Source of the DNA: Bacteriovoracaceae bacterium
GTDB taxonomy: Bacteria > Bdellovibrionota > Bacteriovoracia > Bacteriovoracales > Bacteriovoracaceae
Reading direction: 5' to 3'
DNA length: 64,000 nucleotides
Assembly: GCA_018649885.1 (NCBI GenBank)
Contig: JABIHA010000075.1
Span: 1 to 64,000, forward strand
Positions within the stretch are counted from its first letter, which is position 1. The number at the start of each line of letters is the position of its first letter. The notes under the pieces are model-generated. The model was not told the origin of the DNA. It did not search any database and saw only the letters and a program-made list of their open reading frames with translations. Both the position numbers and the translations under genes were made by a program. Positions 25,197 to 33,222 of this stretch are shown here, piece by piece.

Positions 25197-25643
25197 TTAA
25201 TTAAGTTCTTTCTCCAACATAATTATGATCTCTTCGTCATGGTCACTTTGCTGAGTACCTATAATATTGAATCCATACTTAATATTATAAATGAGCATCT
25301 CCTTGAATCGGTTTTCTGTAAATGTTCGGACTCTTGAATAACCTAAATTCGATATTATCTCCTGCTGCTTTTTTGACAGCTCTTTTGCAACGCCTTTCCT
25401 ACGAAAATCTGGATGAACACCTCCGATCCAGCTGTAGAATAGTCTTGCCGATAACTCATATCCCACCTTGTAACCAATAGGTTTGTTTTCTTCATAAGCA
25501 ATTAGGACGACTAGAGCATGTTTTACATTGGCCTCTCTTTGAAGTTTTTCTTTCGTATATGGATTATCAAAAATAGCTTCCTCAAGAGAAAAAATTTCCT
25601 CTGCAATCACATCACTTATTTTATTATACTCCTTGATTTTCAT
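25197..25643 (-). CDS. GNAT-family N-acetyltransferase
   Basis: 148 residues with the GNAT fold: ALVVLIAYEENKPIGYKVG (strand 4 region), GVHPDFRRKGVAKELSKKQQ (acetyl-CoA-binding R/QxxGxG/A equivalent RRKGVA) and VRTFTENRFKEMLIYNIKYGF. It transfers an acyl group from acyl-CoA to an amine, and the substrate is unknown. The neighbours (histidine phosphatase 6 bp upstream, nucleotidyltransferase, then the ulosonate cassette) suggest it could N-acylate the amino group introduced by KdnA, which is speculative. It converges on the CMP-sugar synthetase with 66 bp between and no clear terminator. Confidence 0.82.
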   Translation of the reverse strand: MKIKEYNKISDVIAEEIFSLEEAIFDNPYTKEKLQREANVKHALVVLIAYEENKPIGYKVGYELSARLFYSWIGGVHPDFRRKGVAKELSKKQQEIISNLGYSRVRTFTENRFKEMLIYNIKYGFNIIGTQQSDHDEEIIIMLEKELN

Positions 25644-25649
25644 TTCTAC

Positions 25650-26198
25650 CTACACCCTTCCTATGAATTCATAAGTCTCATTGGTAAATTTTAGGCCAAA
25701 CACATCTGGATTTTGAAGATTCCTCCAAAAATCAAAATTAAATTTAGGGTCAACCTTATTTAAAAACAGAGAAATAGCGTTTCCGTGAGAAGAAATAGCA
25801 ATGACTTCATCTCCTACATCAATCATGGAGTTTGTGATTGCCTGGAATACCCTGGCTTGGCATTCATTTGAAGATTCCCCATTCGGCAATTTATAGTCAA
25901 AATCAATCCAAGTTTTTTCTAATTCTTCAAGCCAGTTATCAATCATACCTGCGCTTAATTCTCTTTCTCTCAAGTCGTGGTTTTGAGTAATGTCGATGCA
26001 ATATTTCTCGGCAAATGGAGTCACTGTGTGGATAGCTCTAGGATATGGACTGGAAATGATTTTATTTATTTTGAGCTCTGCGAGTTTAGATATCAGCTCA
26101 CTAGCTTGCTTTTGTCCAGCAGGACTTAGTGGCCAGTCACACTCATTAATATCTTTGCTAGGAGCACTTTCAGCATGTCTAATAAGAATTAAGTTCAC
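25650..26198 (-). CDS. Histidine phosphatase family protein (SixA/phosphoglycerate-mutase-like)
   Basis: 182 residues. LILIRHAESAP at residue 3 gives the catalytic RHxE-type motif (RHAES), followed by WPLSPAGQKQA, SSPYPRAIHTVTP with the phosphate-binding Arg, LRERELSAG with the acid Glu, and the second catalytic His in ISSHGNAIS. It should remove phosphate from a small molecule or protein. GTG start. In a sugar locus it may act as a sugar phosphatase. It is 6 bp from the GNAT gene. No typical link to ulosonate synthesis is known to me. Confidence 0.85.
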   Translation of the reverse strand: MNLILIRHAESAPSKDINECDWPLSPAGQKQASELISKLAELKINKIISSPYPRAIHTVTPFAEKYCIDITQNHDLRERELSAGMIDNWLEELEKTWIDFDYKLPNGESSNECQARVFQAITNSMIDVGDEVIAISSHGNAISLFLNKVDPKFNFDFWRNLQNPDVFGLKFTNETYEFIGRV

Positions 26199-26245
26199 TA
26201 GCAGCTCCGAACAATAATACCAAACTTACTATAGGTACAAAAAAA

Positions 26246-26992
26246 TCAACTTAACAGGTTTAGAGAGATATTTGCAATATTAATAACATCATCCGGTTTG
26301 AGCTTTTCAGCTTCTTCATCATTATATTTATGATTATCTAAGAGCTTTTGAATCAGCCTTGAGTCATCACCACCTTGTCGAACTAACCATTTCAATGCGT
26401 TTTGCTTCGACAAACATTTCCCCGTAAGTTCTAATGATTTTATTCTTGCTGCTCCACTTGCAATCCAAATGGCTGGATCAATTGGAAGATATTTATCAGC
26501 AGGCATTTTTTTAACTTTGCGTATTATTTTTCCTATATAAGGAATCCAATATTGCTGTTTGTTGGCCTTGGCCCAATCAATTAAGTTTTCCCTACTAACC
26601 TCAGGTAAAATATCTGTAAGAGAGAACTCTCCAAAAATTTTCTTGGACTGGTATTTTAGAGACCATTGCTCTGGAGTAGGTAACGATTTTGGGAATAAGT
26701 TATGCTTTTCATTCAATAAGCTTTTTGAGTACAATTTTGAATCATCTTCATAAACAATATATCCATCTAACAGAATCTCATGGTTTTTAGTTTTCCAATC
26801 ACCTATTAATTTATCGAAGTCCTCTAGGAGAGATTTGTTCTTAATTATAAAAACGACATCGAGATCGCTACGCGAAGGTGCCCAAAACCCCGTTACACTC
26901 GATCCAAATAAAAAACATGTAGATTTAATTGTAGACTGAAGATTGAAGTGAGCTTTCAAATTACTTATGTAATCATCTAATTTCTTTTTCAT
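26246..26992 (-). CDS. Nucleotidyltransferase-fold protein (Pol beta/KNTase-like)
   Basis: 248 residues. The N-terminal nucleotidyltransferase signature FLFGSSVTGFWAPSRSDLDVVFII carries GS...SDxD (about residues 28-46), the metal and nucleotide site of this fold. The rest is a helical domain with WALKYQS-like SLKYQSKKIFGEF and many Lys. Aminoglycoside adenylyltransferases share the fold, but this protein does not look like AadA beyond the core, and a resistance role is not supported. No HEPN partner is adjacent, so a MNT-type antitoxin is not supported either. Function unknown. A 58-bp gap separates it from the KdnB-like gene. Confidence 0.7.
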   Translation of the reverse strand: MKKKLDDYISNLKAHFNLQSTIKSTCFLFGSSVTGFWAPSRSDLDVVFIIKNKSLLEDFDKLIGDWKTKNHEILLDGYIVYEDDSKLYSKSLLNEKHNLFPKSLPTPEQWSLKYQSKKIFGEFSLTDILPEVSRENLIDWAKANKQQYWIPYIGKIIRKVKKMPADKYLPIDPAIWIASGAARIKSLELTGKCLSKQNALKWLVRQGGDDSRLIQKLLDNHKYNDEEAEKLKPDDVINIANISLNLLS

Positions 26993-27050
26993 AATCTCTT
27001 TCGAATAATCAACGATAGCATCGCTTCGGGCCTTCTATTGTTATGCGCTC

Positions 27051-28112
27051 TTACATTCTAAGATAAAGCTCTTTAATCACATCCCGAGTAAAAATATTTC
27101 TCCAATCTGTACCAAGAGCATTTTCGAGAGGTTTTTCCATCAAAAGAGTTATATCAATCATCTTCTCTAACATTTCCTCTGAAAGATCAGCGCAAAGACC
27201 CCTTCTAATAGTGATATTGTGCTTTTTTACCATCTCTCTGAACTCTTCCATATAGTCTGGATAGTATTGATCGAGGTAATCGAAAGCAATGACGTTGCCT
27301 TCACCGTGATGAATACCAAAAGCATAGCTAAGACCATAAGACATTGCATGGCAGACACCAACTTCTGAGTAGACAATTGAGTTACCACCAAACATTGAGG
27401 CAATCATCATATCACCATGAGTGCCATCACCTAGAAAACGTTTTCTAGTTAGATCTAGAGCCTTTTCAGCATAAGCTTTACTAAAATCATTTAAGTAACA
27501 ACCACAAAGAGACTCAACACTATGGATATAACAGTCCATCGCAGTGTAAAAAGCCTGCTCAGTAGGAACTGTTTCCAATAAATTTGGATCAAGTACAATT
27601 TGGTCGTATAAAGAAAAATTACTATTTATTCCTTGTTTCTTTTCTGGGCCCATTAGGACACAGGTTCTTGAAACTTCGGCTCCAGTTCCTGAGACAGTTG
27701 GAATTCCAACTTTATAAACTGGTTTATTCTTGGGTAGATCCCAACCTTGATAATCACTAGATGATCCATCATTGGTTAGCATTATAGAAACGGCTTTACC
27801 TACATCTAAAACTGAGCCGCCACCGAATGCAACGACTGCGCAAGGAAGATCACCAGAGTCTTTAATCTTTTTCGTGTATTCATCAATAACTACAGTTTTA
27901 GGCTCTTCACTAGTATCAACTTGAAAAAATAGATCCCCGCTATCAACTCTAATATTGTATTTTTCAAGATCCTTAAAATAATGATCTACAAAAAATACAA
28001 TATGCCCACTTCCCGCTCTTCTCTCATCGAGAAGTTCATTTAATTGGGAAATGGCTCCCACGCCAAACATTGTTTTAGGGACAGATAAAAAGTTTTTTAT
28101 TGGGGCAACCAT
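27051..28112 (-). CDS. kdnB: Kdo 8-oxidase, KdnB-like (iron-containing alcohol dehydrogenase family)
   Basis: 353 residues. In Shewanella KdnB oxidises the C8 hydroxyl of 3-deoxy-manno-octulosonate (Kdo) to an aldehyde for amination by KdnA. Evidence: SVPKTMFGVGAISQL start, glycine-rich GGGSVLDVGKAVSIMLTN, YQGWDLPKNKPVYKVGIPT, SGTGAEVSRTCVL and the metal-binding histidines in DCYIHSVESL, CHAMSYGLSYAFGIHHGEGN. YQGWDL, SGTGAE and DCYIH are details I recall for Shewanella KdnB, which makes this assignment firmer than for a general iron ADH. It is translationally coupled (TAATG, one shared base) to the KdnA gene upstream. Confidence 0.88.
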   Translation of the reverse strand: MVAPIKNFLSVPKTMFGVGAISQLNELLDERRAGSGHIVFFVDHYFKDLEKYNIRVDSGDLFFQVDTSEEPKTVVIDEYTKKIKDSGDLPCAVVAFGGGSVLDVGKAVSIMLTNDGSSSDYQGWDLPKNKPVYKVGIPTVSGTGAEVSRTCVLMGPEKKQGINSNFSLYDQIVLDPNLLETVPTEQAFYTAMDCYIHSVESLCGCYLNDFSKAYAEKALDLTRKRFLGDGTHGDMMIASMFGGNSIVYSEVGVCHAMSYGLSYAFGIHHGEGNVIAFDYLDQYYPDYMEEFREMVKKHNITIRRGLCADLSEEMLEKMIDITLLMEKPLENALGTDWRNIFTRDVIKELYLRM

Positions 28113-29296
28113 TAAGCCTCTCCTCGGAGCTCTTTCATAGCACTTTTAGTACTAGAAATAAGGTAGTCAATATCTTTAGGATCCATATCAGATGCAAATG
28201 GAAATGAAATCATGTTATCAAAAAACCTGTCAGTTTCGGGACAATTTCCACCACTGCAACCGTTGTTGATGAAGAGCTCATACTTATATAGCGGATAATA
28301 CTGAACAACAGTTTTAATACCGTACTTAGTAAATAATAAATCAATTAAATCATCTCTCGTTTTACCATTACTTCCCTCATAGCGAGCTGGAAATAGATGA
28401 TAAGCACTAAGACAATTTTCGGGAACTTTTTGAAAGCTAAGCTCACTAAAGTCAGAAAGAGCATCGATTATTTGAGCGGCCTGATTTCTTCTTACTTCAT
28501 TAATTTTACCAATTCGCTTTAAGATCAAATCTCCTGCAAGCGCCTGGATTTCTCCCATGGCGAAATTATAAGGAATTTCTCCTGGGATCGCCTCTATGAT
28601 ATTTGACATAGCTGGCTGCCAATATTTTTTTTGGTTTAAAAAAGGACGGGCCCCAATTTTTCTAAGTCCTAAAATCTCTTCAACATACTTAGTTGAATTG
28701 GTTGTAAGCATTCCCCCTTCTCCGAGGGTGGTAATATTTTTTTGGCCGTGAAAACTAAAGCAGCCAAAATCTCCCCATGAACCTACTTTTTTACCGCAGT
28801 ATTCTGCTCCAGGAGCTTGGGCGCAATCTTCAACAACTAAAAGACCATTCTTACTGGCTATGTCCATCACTACGTCCATTTTTACTGGAAGGCCGTAAAG
28901 GTGGACAGGAACAATGACTTTAGATTTATTTGTGACTTTTTTTGCAAGATCATTTGTATCCATAACAAATGTTTCTGGATCAATATCAACAAATACAATT
29001 TTTGCTTTTCTTCTGATAAATGGCAGGGCCGTGGCTGCAAATGTATGAGCAGGAAGAAGAACCTCATCGCCCTCTTCAACCCTGCAAAGAATTGCTGCGA
29101 GCTCAAGAGCTGCTGTGGCACTACTGACACCAAAAGCATTTTCAACTCCAACAAAACTTGCGAAATTATCTTCAAATGCTTTTAGATTTGGTCCCATGGA
29201 AAGAGACTTTGCAGACTTTATCCCTTCACAAATGATATCGACTTCACTATCGGTTAATCTTGTTTGAATTCCAGGAAAATCAAGTTTTAAGTCCAT
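28112..29296 (-). CDS. kdnA: 8-amino-3,8-dideoxy-octulosonate transaminase, KdnA-like (DegT family)
   Basis: 394 residues. A DegT/DnrJ-type PLP aminotransferase: FGVSSATAALELAAILCRVEEGDEV, PAHTFAATALPFIRRKA, EDCAQAPGAEY, and the Schiff-base Lys in FHGQKNITTLGEGG. KdnA aminates the C8 aldehyde made by KdnB, giving Kdo8N. Pairing with a KdnB gene by a one-base TAATG overlap is the main evidence for this specific role. The C terminus has NNGCSGGNCPETDRFFDNMISFPF, with a Cys-rich turn shortly before the family's FPF motif. It is itself coupled by TAATG to the NeuB-like gene upstream, so the three are made together. Confidence 0.87.
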   Translation of the reverse strand: MDLKLDFPGIQTRLTDSEVDIICEGIKSAKSLSMGPNLKAFEDNFASFVGVENAFGVSSATAALELAAILCRVEEGDEVLLPAHTFAATALPFIRRKAKIVFVDIDPETFVMDTNDLAKKVTNKSKVIVPVHLYGLPVKMDVVMDIASKNGLLVVEDCAQAPGAEYCGKKVGSWGDFGCFSFHGQKNITTLGEGGMLTTNSTKYVEEILGLRKIGARPFLNQKKYWQPAMSNIIEAIPGEIPYNFAMGEIQALAGDLILKRIGKINEVRRNQAAQIIDALSDFSELSFQKVPENCLSAYHLFPARYEGSNGKTRDDLIDLLFTKYGIKTVVQYYPLYKYELFINNGCSGGNCPETDRFFDNMISFPFASDMDPKDIDYLISSTKSAMKELRGEA

Positions 29297-30180
29297 TACA
29301 CACCTCTAAGTTTTTTTCTAGCAACTAACTCACTGTCACAGAGTTTTTTCACACCGTCTCCGACTGCTCCGCCAATAAGTCTTATATCTCTAGCTAACTT
29401 ATACATACCGTGAGGTTCTACTGAAGCAATTTGATCAGTCCCCCACATAGTTCTATCAAGAGTAATATGTCTTTCGATAAAATGAGCGCCAAAAGCTGCG
29501 GCCATGACAGTTGTGTCTAGACCAAATTCATGACCACTATAACCGATAACAACTTCTGGATATCGTTCAGTGAAAGTTTGGATCACTTTTATATTTAGCT
29601 CTTCAATAGGAGCTGGGTAAGCTGAGTGACAATGACAAAGTATCAACTGGCTTGTTTTAGACATGGCAAAATTGATAGCGTCATCAATTTCTTGTTGAGT
29701 ACTCATTCCTGAAGATAAAACAAGAGGTACTCCAGTTTGAGCTGTTTTTTCAATTAACTCATAGTTAGTTAAAAAAGCAGATGGAATTTTTATAAATGGT
29801 ACGTCGTAGTTTTTGACTAAAAAATCTAGACTATCAAGATCCCAAACTGAAGCGGTAAAATGAATATCTCTTCCAGTACAGAGCTCTTTTATATCATCGT
29901 ATTCAGGTTTTTCGAATTCAACTTTCTTTTTGTAATCAAGGTAGGTCATCTCGCCCCAAGGAGTTTCTCTCATGACACTTTTTTGATGTTCAGGGACACA
30001 CACATCAGGGTTTCTTTTTTGGAACTTTACGCAGTCAAAATCAAATACTGAGGCAAACTCAATTAATTTTTTTGCGATATCAACATCACCATTATGATTG
30101 ATTCCGATTTCACCACATATATATACAGGATGACCTTTGCCTACTGTTTTATTTCCCAGCTTTACAGATGCGCTCACCAT
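29296..30180 (-). CDS. NeuB-family ulosonate synthase lacking the C-terminal SAF domain
   Basis: 294 residues. NeuB-family TIM barrel: CGEIGINHNGDVDIAKKLI, FDCVKFQKRNPD, ASVWDLDSLDFL, PSAFLTNYELI, SSGMSTQQEIDDA, CHCHSAYPAP, IGYSGHEFGLD, and ERHITLDRTMWGTDQIASVEP. These enzymes condense phosphoenolpyruvate with an aldose to give a keto-deoxy acid. Classical NeuB is about 340-350 residues because of a C-terminal SAF (antifreeze-like) domain. Here the chain ends right after the barrel. The other synthase in the window (51.8 kb) has the domain. TAAGGAGAAA precedes the ATG. It should make the acid that KdnB and KdnA modify, and the acceptor sugar is unknown. Confidence 0.88.
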   Translation of the reverse strand: MVSASVKLGNKTVGKGHPVYICGEIGINHNGDVDIAKKLIEFASVFDFDCVKFQKRNPDVCVPEHQKSVMRETPWGEMTYLDYKKKVEFEKPEYDDIKELCTGRDIHFTASVWDLDSLDFLVKNYDVPFIKIPSAFLTNYELIEKTAQTGVPLVLSSGMSTQQEIDDAINFAMSKTSQLILCHCHSAYPAPIEELNIKVIQTFTERYPEVVIGYSGHEFGLDTTVMAAAFGAHFIERHITLDRTMWGTDQIASVEPHGMYKLARDIRLIGGAVGDGVKKLCDSELVARKKLRGV

Positions 30181-30353
30181 TTTCTCCTTATGCTTCTTAT
30201 ATTGTCTTAAATAGTAAATTAAAGACTAAATTTACAACATTACGGCCTAATAGGATAATTTATTTTTCTATTTTACTTACGACTCAACGTGACGCGTCCT
30301 GAGGAAATTATCTCTCGGTCCTGAGTATGAAAAAAATGAAAGAATTGAATGGA

Positions 30354-31496
30354 TTAAGATAGCTCGAAAATTAAATCACACAGCTCTCTGACCGCCCCTT
30401 CTCCACCATTTTTGCTGAGTACCAAATCGGAAATATCGAGTACCGGCTTATAAGCATCCCGTGGCGCACATGAGAAACCCACGAATTCCATGACCTCTAA
30501 ATCATTTAGATCATTTCCCATGTAGATTACACTTGAAGGGTCAATGCCATCGGCTAAACATTTTTCTTCTAAGTATTCTTTCTTGTTTGAACAACCATGA
30601 TGGACATCTATTCCGAGCTTTTTGGCCCTGGCCTTGACCACACTATTAACTTCGGTAGAAAGAATAAAAATTTCAATATCAGAGTTTTTTAACCTACTGA
30701 GTCCAAGTCCATCACTTCTGTCACATCTAACTAACTCGGAGCCATCATCCACAACAAAGACTTTATTATTAGTAAGGACACCATCAAAATCTAAAACAAG
30801 TAACTTTGGCTTAAAAAGATCTCTGCGTTTACGAGATGCTGAACCACTGCTTTTTTGAAGATTTGGCCCTTGATCTGAATTTAGTATGTCCCCCAATGAG
30901 GTACAAAGTGTGTTACAAACAGGTCTGTGAAGCTCTCTTGTCTCAAGGCTATTTGTTGCTGGAACATTCAAGAGAATATCTCCCCAATTTGCGAGATTTC
31001 CACTGTTAGAACCCATAAGACAGATAGACTTTATTCCAATTGATTTAGCTAATTTTAATGCATTTAAAATATTCTCACTGTTATCAGATGTTGAAATGGT
31101 TAAAAGAATATCTCCCTTTTTTCCTAGCCCCAAAAGCTGTTGAGCAAAGTGAAAGTCTGGATTCATACCATCAGAATTAGAGCTAATATTAGTGCCCAGT
31201 GAAATTGCGGCTATGGAATATTGAAGGTTAGTACAAAAGCTTTGAAGCTCTCCTGGAATCTGCTCTTTAAAATTCGCCTTTACACTTTCAGGAAGTGAGC
31301 CTTTAGGGTCTGTCCCAGTGAGCAATTGCGATGCAACTTGCTCACTGTCAAAAGCACTTCCACCAGTTCCACAGGTAAAAATAGTCCCACCGGATTTGGA
31401 GCTTTCATACAAACCCAAAAGCGCCTGCTCCAATGGAGCTTTGATTTTTTCTAGCGCAGGGTAGCGATTTATTAGCTCTTCAATGCTTCTTTGCAA
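30354..31496 (-). CDS. Fusion: SIS-domain sugar isomerase + KdsC/NeuA-C-type HAD phosphatase
   Basis: 380 residues. Residues about 1-210 form a SIS domain with FTCGTGGSAFDSEQVASQL (phosphate loop) and TISTSDNSENILNALKLA, closest in plan to GmhA. Residues about 225-380 form a HAD phosphatase of the KdsC type with LVLDFDGVLTNNKVFV (motif I), LSTEVNSVV (motif II) and GNDLNDLEVM (motif IV). KdsC-type enzymes dephosphorylate 3-deoxy-ulosonate phosphates. Isomerase and phosphatase on one chain would supply both ends of a condensation pathway: make the aldose phosphate, then remove phosphate from the ulosonate. The linker (SGSASRKRRD) is basic and Ser-rich. It lies 173 bp upstream of NeuB on the same strand. 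Confidence 0.88.
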   Translation of the reverse strand: MQRSIEELINRYPALEKIKAPLEQALLGLYESSKSGGTIFTCGTGGSAFDSEQVASQLLTGTDPKGSLPESVKANFKEQIPGELQSFCTNLQYSIAAISLGTNISSNSDGMNPDFHFAQQLLGLGKKGDILLTISTSDNSENILNALKLAKSIGIKSICLMGSNSGNLANWGDILLNVPATNSLETRELHRPVCNTLCTSLGDILNSDQGPNLQKSSGSASRKRRDLFKPKLLVLDFDGVLTNNKVFVVDDGSELVRCDRSDGLGLSRLKNSDIEIFILSTEVNSVVKARAKKLGIDVHHGCSNKKEYLEEKCLADGIDPSSVIYMGNDLNDLEVMEFVGFSCAPRDAYKPVLDISDLVLSKNGGEGAVRELCDLIFELS

Positions 31497-31667
31497 AAAC
31501 TGTCTCTCTTGTTTGTGGTTTCTTACAATAGAATATACTTCTTTTTTATCAAATTATTCTGTTAAAGACCAATATCACTGAGTTTACCACCATTAGATTT
31601 TTTGCTGATTTCACAATATATGCTACTCTTCGCACACAGTTAAAAACCACCCAAGTGATTTAAAAAT

Positions 31668-33149
31668 ATGGCCAAAATAAAGCATTTTTTAAAAGAACAA
31701 TATTTTCAATTTTTTTTTGATGAGAAAAATAAATTAAAAAATACATGGTTGAAAAATATCTCTTTTATTTGGAATTTCCTACACCTTAAATTTTCTGGAA
31801 TTGAATCCTTACTTACAAAGTATATAAATTTAAAAAGCTTTGACTCGATTGAAAAAGGCAGCGCTGACTATCATTTAATTTCCGTTGTCTCGGAGAAACA
31901 AATATTTTTTATACCATTTTTTGAAAAAATCATGATCGATGCTCTTAGATTTAATACACTAAAAGCGAAAGGAAATATTCTTTTTAATGGCCCCACTCCT
32001 ACATCAGAATTGTTGACAGCACTTGATAAAAATTTTTCTTACCAATGCATTTCTGGCACTGATCTACTCCTCGTGAAAGTTAAAGAGCTGATTAAAAACT
32101 CTGACTCAAACACGGTACTTTTAAATATTCCTACTGATATTGCCCTCTCAGACCAAGAGTTTTTTCAGTCATTAAACTCACTGGAAAAGGAAATTATCTT
32201 TATCCAGTCATTTGATAATGCACAAAAATACCGTCTGTTCTCGAGTGATATTTTGGAATTAACAAAGCCAATTGACTATAAATGTCCAAATGATGCTTTA
32301 GAGAGAGTTAAAGAATTTAAAGAATTTGCAATTGAGTACCCAGTAATTAAGAAATTACATTCTTTCTATCAATCGAAAAATTTATTGATGGAAGAAAATG
32401 ACGAATATTTCTTTCTCTATAAAAAGCTTATAGCTTTTCGATTTTACTCACCAAATGACAGCCTTTTCCCCCAACTAAATCCAGCAGTCGACGGCAATTA
32501 CCAAAACTATATTGAATCCGATAGAGAGCTAAACTCTCTTATAGAGAAAATAAAAAATCGTAAAATTCTAGCAAGCACTATTGGGACCAGGCCTACTATG
32601 CCAAAAAATCCTGATGGAAGAGTATTAGTACATTTGGGTCCAGGTGATCAAGATGACCCACAATACACAAATGTGGACTCAAGAGATTTGCCTCATATTC
32701 ACATAGTTGAAGATGTTTTTTCCTCGAATATTTTTGAACCTGGAAGCGTAGACTTAATCTATGCCTGCCACCTGCTAGAGCATGTAAAGTATCAGGACAC
32801 TATCAAAATGCTCCAAAATTGGCACACATGGCTAAAACCCAAAGGTGTGCTGCGATTGTCCGTTCCAGATTTTTCCAAAATTACAGATACCTACAATGCA
32901 ACGAAAAGTATTAGCTCTATTCAAACAGCGTTAATGGGTGGCCAAAATTATGCTGCCAACTTTCATTTAGCTATGTTTGATCAGCATTTTCTGAAAAATT
33001 GCTTGGAAAAAGCAGGCTTTAAACAGAGCAGGAAATGGCACCCCGAAGAATGCCGCGAATATACATTTAATGATTGGGCATCCAAAAAGATGACCTACAA
33101 CAACCAAAACTTTGAAATTAGTCTTAATCTTGAGGCTACAAAGAGCTAA
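31668..33149 (+). CDS. Protein with C-terminal SAM-dependent methyltransferase domain and unknown N-terminal half
   Basis: 493 residues. From about residue 320: VLVHLGPGDQDDPQYTNVD (SAM-binding Gly loop), IVEDVFSSNIFEPGSVDLIYACHLLEHV and LKPKGVLRLSVPDF are methyltransferase motifs of the COG4627-like group found in polysaccharide loci. The first about 310 residues have no recognised domain. They are rich in Phe and Lys, and include FNGPTPTSELLTALDK (about 105). Divergent from the SIS-HAD gene across 171 bp. No obvious Shine-Dalgarno precedes the ATG. It may methylate a glycan, but the N-terminal half could equally be a separate transferase domain. Confidence 0.75.
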   Translation: MAKIKHFLKEQYFQFFFDEKNKLKNTWLKNISFIWNFLHLKFSGIESLLTKYINLKSFDSIEKGSADYHLISVVSEKQIFFIPFFEKIMIDALRFNTLKAKGNILFNGPTPTSELLTALDKNFSYQCISGTDLLLVKVKELIKNSDSNTVLLNIPTDIALSDQEFFQSLNSLEKEIIFIQSFDNAQKYRLFSSDILELTKPIDYKCPNDALERVKEFKEFAIEYPVIKKLHSFYQSKNLLMEENDEYFFLYKKLIAFRFYSPNDSLFPQLNPAVDGNYQNYIESDRELNSLIEKIKNRKILASTIGTRPTMPKNPDGRVLVHLGPGDQDDPQYTNVDSRDLPHIHIVEDVFSSNIFEPGSVDLIYACHLLEHVKYQDTIKMLQNWHTWLKPKGVLRLSVPDFSKITDTYNATKSISSIQTALMGGQNYAANFHLAMFDQHFLKNCLEKAGFKQSRKWHPEECREYTFNDWASKKMTYNNQNFEISLNLEATKS

Positions 33150-33222
33150 TACTTGTCGCAACAAATGCCATTATAGTATAGTCTGGCTTTAAAATTCCTA
33201 TAAATATCCGGTGGAAATAATT

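Noticed and set aside
26246..26992. Aminoglycoside resistance gene
   Set aside because: Only the general nucleotidyltransferase core (GS..SDxD) is shared. No specific resistance-family features are visible.
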